This document shows, one piece after another, positions 1 to 5,559 of a DNA stretch of 5,559 nucleotides. Made by a program: the position numbers and the translations under genes. Position 1 is the stretch's first letter; every line of letters starts with the position of its first letter. The notes below the pieces were generated by a model. That model saw nothing but the letters and a program-made list of their open reading frames with translations, searched no databases and was not told the DNA's origin. Source of the DNA: Planctomycetota bacterium (lineage in GTDB: Bacteria; Planctomycetota; UBA1135; GCA-002686595); NCBI GenBank assembly GCA_004296785.1, contig SCVU01000530.1:1-5559 (forward strand). The letters run 5' to 3'.

Positions 1-245
1 CACAGGCCCGAGAGCACGAACACGAGCAGGCTGACGCGGTGCCCGCCTCCGAACGGTTGACGTCGATGCAGCCACAACCACGCACCGCTGCCCGCGCAGC
101 AGAGCAACGCGGCGACTTGCTGAGCGAGGTGCAGCGGCCACTCCGGCCAGTCCATGCGTTCGGCGAGCAGGATCGCCGGCGCGCACAGCAGCACGAACGC
201 GCCCGTGAGCAGGTACAGCCGTTGCGTGAGCGCCGCGGCGTTCAC
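1..245 (-). CDS. Multi-pass membrane protein, N-terminal part only (runs off left edge)
   Basis: I do not recognise the family. Reading leftwards from a GTG at 245-243, the frame stays open for 81 codons to the window edge, so only the N-terminus is visible. It shows a hydrophobic helix at about residues 11-28 (YLLTGAFVLL then CAPAILLA), a polar loop with Trp and Pro (MDWPEWPLH), a second helix at about 42-59 (VAALLCCAGSGAWLWL), a basic loop (HRRQPFGGGHR) and the start of a third helix from 71 (VSLLVFVLSGL). That is the pattern of an integral inner-membrane protein. The GTG was chosen because it lies only 4 nt after the TAG of the beta-helix gene on the same strand and keeps the first helix whole; the next ATG (residue 31) would remove it. 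The spacing suggests one transcript and coupled translation. No catalytic motif is visible. Confidence 0.7.
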   Translation of the reverse strand, partial: MNAAALTQRLYLLTGAFVLLCAPAILLAERMDWPEWPLHLAQQVAALLCCAGSGAWLWLHRRQPFGGGHRVSLLVFVLSGL

Positions 246-249
246 GTGC

Positions 250-1551
250 CTAGCGTCCGTAGCGCGTCTTCAGCTCGCCCGCGGGGTCGTTCGCGTACAG
301 CGCGCCCGCGATCTCGAGCGCGCCCGTGAGCTCGTTCTGCGCGCCGAGCACGACCTTCGAATTCGCCTTGCCCCGCGGCCGTCCGAGCTCGTCGCGCGGA
401 TCGAGCGCGAGCGCCGCGAACTTCGTGTTGCCCGCGCGAAACTTGTTGCCGTCGAGCTTCAGGCTCGCGCAAGCGGAGAACGACGCGAGCGGGCGATCGC
501 CGCAGCCCGGTGCGAACACGAATTCGTTGCGCTCGACGATCACCGTTCCGTTCGCGCGCGCGTCGCCGCCGTCCCACGCGACGCACGCGCCGGTGCCGTA
601 CGGCTCGCCGTTCTTCGTCAGCTTGCGCAGCGCCGCGTCGAAGCCCGCGCGCACGACGTTGCCCTCGATGCGCACCGTGCACTGCGGACCGGTGCCCGCG
701 ATCGTGATCGCGTAGCCGCCCTTGTACGCGTCGCCGGCGGCGATGCCGGCGTCGTCGACCTTGCACTTCTTGATCGTCACCGTGCCGGTCGCCGCGGGAC
801 CCTCGTGGCTGCGCGCGACGAGCTGCACGAACGTGCGACCGAGTCGCTTCGCCTCGACGTTCTCGATCCGCACGTCGCCGAGCGTGTTCTGCAAGTAGAA
901 CGCGTGCTCGTCCTTGATGTTCTCGATGCGCGACGCGCGGCTCACGCCGCGCCACTCGAAGTCCGCGATCTGGTGCGCGCTCACGCCCCACTTCGAGCCC
1001 GGCCCGCTCGCGCGCGCGTGGTCGTACTCGCCGAGGATGTCGCAGTCGTGGAACGAGAAGCCGCGGTGCACCTGGTCCGGGCCGGAGCGATAGAAGATCA
1101 CGCCGGCGCGCGTGCCCGGCACGATCGCGAGGTCCTCGAACGTGATGTAGCCGCACGCGATCTGCTGGCAGATCGCGATCGTGTCGCCCTTGCCGTTCGG
1201 CACGATGCGCACGCCGCGGCCGCCGCGCACGACGATCGGCTGACCGCTCGTGCCGCCGCTGATCGGCGCGTTCGACGCGTCGTTCTTGTTGTCGAAGCCG
1301 ACGCCGAACGCCGGGTAGTCGCCCATCGAAAGGTCGATCGTCGCGCCCGGCGCGGCCAGGCGCAGCGCCTGCGCGATCGGATTGACCGCGGGGGTGGGCG
1401 ACGCGCCGTCCGCGCTCACCGTCGTCGGCGTGCACGAGATCGAGCGCGCGCCCTGCGCATGCGCGGACGGTGCGACGAGCGAGCCTGCGAGGACGACGGC
1501 GGCACTCAGGATGGCACTCTGGGCGTGGATGAGCATGGCTTGCGATGTCAT
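250..1551 (-). CDS. Secreted right-handed parallel beta-helix protein
   Basis: 433-residue exported protein. From the ATG at 1551 there is a signal peptide: short polar start, hydrophobic core at about 11-26 (SAILSAAVVLAGSLVA), and likely cleavage after AHA at 32. The mature part starts like pectate-lyase/NosD-type beta-helices: NPIAQALRLAAPGATIDL then GDYPAFG (about 57-83), followed by GTSGQPIVVRGGRGVRIVPN (about 100-119), as seen in chondroitinase-B-like solenoids. Short repeating strands with N/D turns follow (ITFEDLAI, FSFHDCDI, VRIENVEAKRL, VTIKKCKVDD, VRIEGNVV, VIVERNEF, LKLDGNKF), typical of helix coils. Several Cys residues could form disulfides. No proven active site is visible, so lyase, hydrolase or pure binding functions all remain possible. 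A GGGGAGGG about 11 nt upstream supports 1551; an ATG at 1617 exists, but it would add a basic 22-residue stretch before the signal peptide and overlap the divergent gene. The next gene on this strand starts 4 nt after its stop. Confidence 0.85.
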   Translation of the reverse strand: MTSQAMLIHAQSAILSAAVVLAGSLVAPSAHAQGARSISCTPTTVSADGASPTPAVNPIAQALRLAAPGATIDLSMGDYPAFGVGFDNKNDASNAPISGGTSGQPIVVRGGRGVRIVPNGKGDTIAICQQIACGYITFEDLAIVPGTRAGVIFYRSGPDQVHRGFSFHDCDILGEYDHARASGPGSKWGVSAHQIADFEWRGVSRASRIENIKDEHAFYLQNTLGDVRIENVEAKRLGRTFVQLVARSHEGPAATGTVTIKKCKVDDAGIAAGDAYKGGYAITIAGTGPQCTVRIEGNVVRAGFDAALRKLTKNGEPYGTGACVAWDGGDARANGTVIVERNEFVFAPGCGDRPLASFSACASLKLDGNKFRAGNTKFAALALDPRDELGRPRGKANSKVVLGAQNELTGALEIAGALYANDPAGELKTRYGR

Positions 1552-1588
1552 TCTTCCATCGACCCTCCCCGCGCGAAAGGCAAGCGAC

Positions 1589-2902
1589 TTGGATCTAGGC
1601 TTCGAAACGATCGGCAACGCGACCGTGATCTGTCACGACCGCGGCCCCGTACTCGCGACCGATCCGTGGCTCGAAGGCGCGGCGTACTTCGGCAGCTGGT
1701 CGCTCTCGCACGAGATCCCGGCCGAGCAGCGCGCGCACGTCGCGGCCGCTCCGTATCTGTGGATCTCGCACGGGCACCCCGACCACCTGTCGCTGCCGTC
1801 GCTCGAGAAGCTGCGCGACAAGGAGCTCTTGCTGCCCGATCACTTCGGCGGGCGCGTGCGCTCGGAGCTGGCCGAGCTCGGATTTCGCATCCGCGTGCTG
1901 CCGGACAACCAGTGGGTGCAGCTGTCGGAGCGCTGCCGCGTGCTGTGCTTCGCCGACGTGTTCCAGGACGCGACGCTGCTCGTCGATCTCGGCGGTCACT
2001 TGATCGTGAACTCGAACGACTGCGGCGACCACGGCGGCGGCGCGCTGCTGCGCGAGATCACGCGGGGCTACGCGAGCTCGTTCCTGTGCGCGCTGACCGG
2101 CTGGGGCGACGCGGACATGATCCACTTCTTCGACGAGTCGGGCCGCCGGCTCGATCCGCCGGCTGCGCGCCGCACGCCGCTCGGTCCGGGCGTGCACGGA
2201 CTGCTGTCGTACTACGGCATCCGCCGCTACGCGCCGACGTCGACGATGCACAAGTACCAGCGCGCCGACAGCGTGTGGGCCAACGCGCACACGACGCCGC
2301 ACTCGGAGTTCGGGCGCGACTTCCCGCAGGACGGCGTGCGCGAGTGCCTCGAGCCGTTCATCCGCTACGACCTCGCGCGCGAGTCGTGGACGCGCATCGA
2401 TCCCGCGCCGCTGCCCGACGTCGCGCTGCCGCCCGCGCAGTTCGGCGACGACTGGAGCGACGAGCTCGACGCAGAGGACGTCGCGAAGATCCGCGCCTAC
2501 CTCGCGCCGATCGAGCACCTGCGCACGTTCCTCGGCTACATCCGCTTCAAGGTCGGCGCGCGCGAGCACGTGTTCGACGTGTCGAGCGAGCACCGCGCGC
2601 GCGGGATCACGTTCGAGGTCCCGCGCGGCTCGCTGATGACCGCGATCGAGTGGCGGATCTTCGACGATCTGCTGATCGGCAACTTCATGAAGACGACGCT
2701 GCACGGTCCGTGGAGCGAGCGCGCCGGCAACGCGCTGTACCCGGACTTCAGCCCGTTCCTGAAGTTCGCGGACAACGGGCGCGCGCGCAGCGCGGCGGAG
2801 CTGGCGCGCTATTTCGCTCACTACCGGTGCGCGGGGACGCTCGGTTCGAGCCCGGCCCCGGGTCACGACCAACTGCTCGCCGCCGTCGCGCGCTACGCGT
2901 GA
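1589..2902 (+). CDS. MBL-fold metallohydrolase, CMAH/UDP-MurNAc-hydroxylase-like relative without Rieske domain
   Basis: 437-residue soluble protein with no signal peptide. The first strand LGFETIGNATVIC (about 3-15) leads to the TDPWL motif (24-28). The metallo-beta-lactamase signature is HGHPDHLS at 61-68, giving H61, H63, D65 and H66 as metal ligands. A later NSNDCGDH (141-148) resembles the NDC motif of the MBL domain in CMP-Neu5Ac hydroxylase and UDP-MurNAc hydroxylase type proteins. H221 or H234 may supply the last ligand. The C-terminal part has FEVPRGSLMTAIEW (about 342-355) and DDLLIGNFMKTTLHG (359-373), which I recall from the same family. No CxH...CxxH Rieske cluster site is seen, so hydroxylase chemistry is not supported; a sugar- or envelope-related hydrolase is inference. 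The start is uncertain: TTG at 1589 has AAAGG 8 nt upstream and sits just before strand 1, while ATG at 1535 or 1511 would overlap the divergent beta-helix gene. The divergent gap is only 37 nt. Confidence 0.85.
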   Translation: MDLGFETIGNATVICHDRGPVLATDPWLEGAAYFGSWSLSHEIPAEQRAHVAAAPYLWISHGHPDHLSLPSLEKLRDKELLLPDHFGGRVRSELAELGFRIRVLPDNQWVQLSERCRVLCFADVFQDATLLVDLGGHLIVNSNDCGDHGGGALLREITRGYASSFLCALTGWGDADMIHFFDESGRRLDPPAARRTPLGPGVHGLLSYYGIRRYAPTSTMHKYQRADSVWANAHTTPHSEFGRDFPQDGVRECLEPFIRYDLARESWTRIDPAPLPDVALPPAQFGDDWSDELDAEDVAKIRAYLAPIEHLRTFLGYIRFKVGAREHVFDVSSEHRARGITFEVPRGSLMTAIEWRIFDDLLIGNFMKTTLHGPWSERAGNALYPDFSPFLKFADNGRARSAAELARYFAHYRCAGTLGSSPAPGHDQLLAAVARYA

Positions 2903-2920
2903 ACCGCCGCGCCGCGGTTC
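2901..2920 (+). terminator. Weak hairpin just after the MBL stop codon, possible terminator
   Basis: A 7-bp inverted repeat (GAACCGC / GCGGTTC) with a 6-nt loop overlaps the TGA stop of the MBL gene. It is followed by TTCGAGTTTGTT rather than a clean T run, so it would be a poor intrinsic terminator. It could also be a chance palindrome in GC-rich DNA or a 3'-end stabiliser. The convincing terminator lies about 220 nt further on. Confidence 0.25.
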
Positions 2921-2941
2921 TTCGAGTTTGTTGAAGCGTTT

Positions 2942-3167
2942 TCGGCTGCTCGGTCAACCAAGCGCGCGAGGACCAATCGCGACCCGAGGGGTCCGGTGGA
3001 CAAGCGCCCGAGTGTTCGGGCGCGGTCCTCGCAACCCCCTCGGATCTGTATCGGCCTGCAAGCCGACCTGCGAACCGGCCCGGGTAGAGGAGCCAACGAC
3101 TCGACCGACAGCTGATCGCTCGCGCCGGCGCGACCATCCCACGCGGATGGCCGCGCCGGCTTTTTTT
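2942..3167 (+). ncRNA. Candidate structured non-coding RNA or leader RNA ending in an intrinsic terminator
   Basis: This stretch has no credible protein gene but folds well on the plus strand. A closing helix pairs 2942-2955 with 3103-3115 (13 pairs including one G-U, one bulged C). Inside it, 2966-2974 (GCGAGGACC) pairs perfectly with 3024-3032. This encloses a perfect 8-bp hairpin, 3004-3011 with 3016-3023, loop GTGT, and a small GACCC/GGGTC hairpin at 2981-2993. A further hairpin lies at 3051-3066 (TCGGC/GCCGA). A competing helix, 2984-2992 with 3034-3043 (nine pairs, one bulged C), extended by 2998-3001 with 3025-3028, would give a rod-like apical arm instead. The closing helix ends 8 nt before the terminator stem. 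It could be an independent small RNA, an attenuating leader of the beta-helix gene at 3291, or a long 3' UTR of the MBL gene. Closing stem, bubble and apical rod recall 6S RNA, but I see no conserved 6S sequence. No clear promoter is visible; 2918-2943 is the only less GC-rich block upstream. Confidence 0.45.
3124..3167 (+). terminator. Strong rho-independent terminator
   Basis: A 16-position stem pairs 3124-3139 (GCCGGCGCGACCATCC) with 3145-3160 (GGATGGCCGCGCCGGC), with a single A-C mismatch and a 5-nt loop CACGC. It is followed directly by seven T residues (3161-3167), the longest T run noticed in the window. This is a textbook intrinsic terminator in the plus direction. It ends transcripts from the MBL gene, from the candidate RNA at 2942, or both, and it separates them from the beta-helix gene at 3291 unless it is regulated. 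Confidence 0.9.
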
Positions 3168-3290
3168 CGCGAGATCGCGTGGCCGAGCGAGCGGCGCGAC
3201 GCCGTTTCGATCGCGCTCCCGTCGCCGGCGCGCGCCACCCTGGCGCGCCGCGGCATCCTGCGGGAGACTCGTGCAGCCCCGAGGCTTCCC
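3168..3290 (+). promoter_or_regulatory. Leader region of the second beta-helix gene, with hairpin and ribosome binding site
   Basis: These 123 nt lie between the terminator and the ATG at 3291, so the promoter of the beta-helix gene should be here if the terminator is efficient; I see no clear -35/-10 pair. A perfect 8-bp inverted repeat GCGCGCCA / TGGCGCGC with loop CCC lies at 3230-3248 and would form a stable hairpin in the 5' leader. A GAGG at 3281-3284, 6 nt before the ATG, is a good Shine-Dalgarno candidate and decides the start. Confidence 0.45.
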
Positions 3291-4580
3291 ATGCGCCACT
3301 CCACCTTCGCTCCCGTTCGCGTTGCGATCGCCGCTCTCGCCGCCGCCGCGGTGGCGCACGCGAGCAATCAAGTGTTCGTCGTCGGCCCCGTCGCCGGTCC
3401 AGGCATCGACTTCACGAACGTGCAGTCGGCGATCAACGCCGCGGCCAACGGCGATATCGTGCTGCTCAGGTCCGGCACCTACGCGGCGACCGGCGCCAGT
3501 CAGATCACGATCAGCGGCAAGGGACTGACGCTCGTCGCCGACGCCGGTCAGACGGTGAACTTCAGCTCGCCGATGGTGATCTCGAACGTCGGCGCCGGTC
3601 AGATGGCGTGCGTGCGGCGGATCAGCGTCAGCTCGAGCGACGAAGGCCCTGCGCTCTCGGTCTTCAACAACGCGGGCTCGGTGTGGATCGAGAACGGCAC
3701 GTTTGCCGCGACGTCGACGTTCTTCCCGTTCCTTCCGACCGGCCCCGGCATCCAGGCGAGCAACTGCGCCGACCTCAAGATCTGTCGCGCGATCCTGAAC
3801 GGCGCGACGATCCCGACCGGCGCCGGCGGTGGCTACGAGGGGATCGCCGCGAGCGGATCGAACGTCTGCCTCTACGACACGCAGTGCACCGGCGGCAACG
3901 GCGGCAACGGCGCGAACGTGTTCGTCGGCGGCGACGGCGCGCGCATCAACGGCGGCTTCTGCTTCGCGTCGGGCTGCACGTTCAAGGGCGGCAAGGGCGG
4001 CAACGGCGCAGCGGCCGGCTCCAGCGGTCCGTTCTCACCGTGCACGAACGGCTCGGCCGGCGGAAACGGGCTGCACCTCGTGGGCACGAGCCCGAGCGCG
4101 GCGACGCTCGCGTGCACGTTCACTCCGGGCGTCGGCGGCAATGCTGGCACGGGCGGCGCGTGCGTCGCCGGTCCGAGCGGCGTGAACGTCAAGGTCGACG
4201 CCGGCTCGCACTCGCCTCTCGGCGGCGCCGCGCACTCGCTCGACTGCTCCGCGACCTGCCGCGAGGGACAATTCTTCCTCCTCACGTTCAAGGGCGTGCC
4301 GGGCGAACTCGCGTTCATCGACTACAGCGGCACGCAGGGCTTCACGTACTTCCCCGACTTCAAGGGCGTGCTCGCGCTCGGCTTCCCGCTGTTCACGCTG
4401 TTCCAGGGCACGATCCCGGGAGGCGGAACGCTGACGAAGACGTCCGCGACGATCAACGACCTCGGGTTGGGCGTCGAGGGCGTCACGCTGTACCTGCAGG
4501 CCGGGTTCTTCGACCCGAGCACGGGCGCGATCTTCCAGGGCAGCCACTCCGCGACGGCGCTGCTCGACAGCTCCCTCTAG
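3291..4580 (+). CDS. Secreted glycine/cysteine-rich beta-helix protein with planctomycete-type C-terminal domain
   Basis: 429-residue exported protein. A signal peptide (two Arg near the start, hydrophobic core VAIAALAAAAVA) probably cuts after AHA at 24. Residues 38-90 (GIDFTNVQSAINAAANGDIV, then SGTYAATG, ITISGKGLTLVAD) are the classic entry to a right-handed beta-helix of the pectate-lyase/NosD type. Residues 100-300 continue as short strands with glycine turns, including GGNGGNG (201-207), GGKGGNG (233-239) and GSAGGNG (254-260). At least ten Cys occur in this section, many in near pairs (NCADLKIC, VCLYDTQC, FCFASGC), suggesting disulfides outside the cytoplasm. The last 110 residues (about 319-429) form a distinct beta-rich domain ending GVTLYLQAGFFDPSTG, like C-terminal domains I recall from planctomycete surface proteins. 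No enzyme active site is recognised; a surface or matrix role is inference. The ATG at 3291 is preferred because of GAGG upstream and the signal peptide; the frame is open from 2928, but earlier starts would span the terminator. The sigma gene follows after 37 nt. Confidence 0.85.
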   Translation: MRHSTFAPVRVAIAALAAAAVAHASNQVFVVGPVAGPGIDFTNVQSAINAAANGDIVLLRSGTYAATGASQITISGKGLTLVADAGQTVNFSSPMVISNVGAGQMACVRRISVSSSDEGPALSVFNNAGSVWIENGTFAATSTFFPFLPTGPGIQASNCADLKICRAILNGATIPTGAGGGYEGIAASGSNVCLYDTQCTGGNGGNGANVFVGGDGARINGGFCFASGCTFKGGKGGNGAAAGSSGPFSPCTNGSAGGNGLHLVGTSPSAATLACTFTPGVGGNAGTGGACVAGPSGVNVKVDAGSHSPLGGAAHSLDCSATCREGQFFLLTFKGVPGELAFIDYSGTQGFTYFPDFKGVLALGFPLFTLFQGTIPGGGTLTKTSATINDLGLGVEGVTLYLQAGFFDPSTGAIFQGSHSATALLDSSL

Positions 4581-4617
4581 CGCGAAACGCGCGAGCGCCC
4601 CGCGGGAACCTACCGCC

Positions 4618-5559
4618 GTGGCTGAGCCAGTGGAACCCGATCCGGCAGGCGAACTCGAAGCGCTGCTGTACGAGCAGGGCGGGGCGATGCACCGCCTGGC
4701 GCGGTCGCTGGCGACGGATGCGAACGCGGCGGACGACCTCGTCCAGGACAGCGCGCTCGCGGCGCTGCGCAAACCGGCGGGGGAGATCGAGCGGCCGGGC
4801 GCATGGTTCGCGGGCACGCTCAAGCGCATCGCGGCGCGGCGCTGGCGCGATCGCGAGCGGCGCACGCGGCGCGAGCGCGAGAACGCTCGCCCCGAAGCGC
4901 TGCCGTCCTCGGCCGAGTTGCTCGCGCAGCGCGAAGTCCTCGCCGACGTGATGCAGGCGATCCGCGAGCTCGACGAGATCTACGCGCGACCGCTGCTGCT
5001 CCTGTACTTCCACGACATGAGCGCCGAGGAGGTCGCGCGCGCGCTCGGCGTGCCCGCGGCGACCGTGCGCACGCGCCACCGCCGCGCGCTCGAGAAGCTG
5101 CGCCAGAAGCTCGATCGCAACCACGGCGCGCGCGAGAGCTGGTGCGCGCTGTTGCTCGCGCTGCCGCGCGGCGGTGCGCGCAGCGCGAGTAGCGCGAGCA
5201 GCGCGAGCGCGCTGACCTGGATCGCGACCGGAGTCGGCGGCGCCGCGCTGCTCGTCCTCGCGTGGCTGTGGTGGCCCGAGCGCGCGGCCACCGAGCCGGC
5301 CGCGGCAAGCGCGACGGGCGCCGTCGCCGCGGTCGCCGCGGACGAGCTGGCCGCGCCCGCCGCGCGCGCGCCGCTTCGCGAACGCGCGCTCGCCGCGGCC
5401 GACGCGCCGCCGACCGCCGCGACGCCGACCGCGGATGCGACCCGAGTCAGCGGCCGCGTGCGCGACCCGCTCGGCGCCGGCGTGCCGTTCGCGCAGATCC
5501 GCCGCGGCGATCGCAACGACGAGCTGCGCGCGCGGCCGCGCGCGATCTGCGACGCGACC
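4618..5559 (+). CDS. ECF-like sigma factor fused to a membrane helix and regulatory-like domain (3' end missing)
   Basis: Open for 314 codons from GTG 4618 to the right edge. Residues about 11-84 match sigma-70 region 2: LYEQGGAMHRLARSL, ADDLVQDSALAALRK, then WFAGTLKRIAARRWRDRERR, the -10 recognition and core-binding part. Residues about 108-166 match region 4: AIRELDEIYARPLLLLYFHD, then MSAEEVARALGVPAATVRTRHRRALEKL, a helix-turn-helix for -35 binding. A linker of three SAS units (189-197) leads to one transmembrane helix (199-218, WIATGVGGAALLVLAWLWW). Beyond it are an Ala/Pro-rich spacer (222-275) and VSGRVRDPLGAGVPFAQI (from 277), the first strand of a carboxypeptidase-regulatory-like domain. 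By the positive-inside rule, the Arg-rich sigma part is cytoplasmic and the tail outside. Such fusions occur in Planctomycetes; here the tail may sense the envelope and proteolysis may free the sigma part (inference). GTG 4618 was chosen because the ATG at 4687 would cut into region 2. Targets are unknown. Confidence 0.85.
   Translation, partial: MAEPVEPDPAGELEALLYEQGGAMHRLARSLATDANAADDLVQDSALAALRKPAGEIERPGAWFAGTLKRIAARRWRDRERRTRRERENARPEALPSSAELLAQREVLADVMQAIRELDEIYARPLLLLYFHDMSAEEVARALGVPAATVRTRHRRALEKLRQKLDRNHGARESWCALLLALPRGGARSASSASSASALTWIATGVGGAALLVLAWLWWPERAATEPAAASATGAVAAVAADELAAPAARAPLRERALAAADAPPTAATPTADATRVSGRVRDPLGAGVPFAQIRRGDRNDELRARPRAICDAT
5182..5208 (+). repeat. Three tandem 9-bp repeats in the sigma factor linker
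   Basis: Three consecutive copies of AGCGCGAG(T/C) encode SAS-SAS-SAS between sigma region 4 and the transmembrane helix. The unit is in frame, so copy-number change by slippage would lengthen or shorten the linker without breaking the protein. Confidence 0.7.

Noticed and set aside
1595..2872. A 425-residue minus-strand open frame opposite the MBL gene
   Set aside because: Its composition is Arg/Ala/Val-rich low complexity, whereas the opposite strand encodes a clear HGHPDH enzyme.
154..2934. A 926-residue plus-strand open frame spanning two genes
   Set aside because: It is antisense to the beta-helix gene and out of frame with the MBL gene. Its product is almost entirely Arg/Ala/Asp/Val low-complexity sequence, the usual shadow in GC-rich DNA. 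No domain is visible.
2984..3060. A possible SRP RNA because of GGTCCGG at 2990-2996
   Set aside because: The conserved apical sequence with GGAAG and AGCAG is absent, and the surrounding fold does not match.
2928..3290. An N-terminal extension of the second beta-helix protein back to 2928
   Set aside because: It would place 121 Arg/Pro-rich residues before the signal peptide and translate through the structured RNA and the intrinsic terminator. The ATG at 3291 has GAGG at proper spacing.
2903..3290. tRNA, tmRNA or RNase P RNA in the long gap
   Set aside because: No cloverleaf with a GTTCGA-type T arm, no tmRNA end sequence and no RNase P core motif could be found by reading.
3179..4951. 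A 590-residue plus-strand open frame overlapping the second beta-helix gene and the sigma gene
   Set aside because: The product is Arg-rich and without motifs, while the overlapped frames carry a signal peptide, a beta-helix entry motif and sigma regions 2 and 4.
1..5559. CRISPR array, insertion sequence or phage genes
   Set aside because: No spaced direct repeats, no terminal inverted repeats with a transposase and no phage-type protein were seen. The only tandem repeat is the short SAS linker.

Overview
The window is very GC-rich (roughly 70% by eye). Codon third positions are dominated by G and C, so long spurious open frames run on both strands. The best guess for the source is a Planctomycetota-like bacterium, with moderate to low confidence. 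The basis is a secreted beta-helix protein whose C-terminal domain ends in a GVTLYLQAGFFDP-type strand, as in many planctomycete surface proteins, and an ECF-type sigma factor fused to a membrane segment and an extracytoplasmic domain, an arrangement typical of that phylum. No rRNA or other marker gene is present to confirm this.

Layout. (1) Positions 1-1551, minus strand: a two-gene unit. A secreted right-handed beta-helix protein (1551 to 250) is followed after 4 nt by the start of a multi-pass membrane protein that runs off the left edge (245 to 1). (2) Positions 1589-2902, plus strand, divergent from unit 1: a cytoplasmic metallo-beta-lactamase-fold enzyme with an intact HGHPDH metal site, resembling the non-Rieske relatives of the CMP-Neu5Ac/UDP-MurNAc hydroxylase-type MBL proteins. 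(3) Positions 2903-3290: 388 nt without a credible protein gene. It holds a strongly foldable RNA (closing helix, 9-bp and 8-bp perfect helices, small hairpins) that ends 8 nt before a textbook intrinsic terminator (16-position stem, 7 T). (4) Positions 3291-4580, plus: a second secreted beta-helix protein, glycine- and cysteine-rich in its middle. (5) Positions 4618 to the right edge, plus: a sigma-70/ECF-like factor continuing through a SAS-repeat linker, one transmembrane helix, an Ala/Pro-rich spacer and the start of a carboxypeptidase-regulatory-like domain.

How the parts fit together. Three of the five proteins carry export or membrane signals, and the sigma factor looks membrane-tethered, so the region appears concerned with the cell envelope or surface. 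The sigma factor lies only 37 nt downstream of the second beta-helix gene and may be co-transcribed with it. The most unusual elements are the structured RNA plus terminator between genes 2 and 4, and the one-piece sigma factor/membrane sensor. Neither can be assigned to a named system from sequence reading alone.
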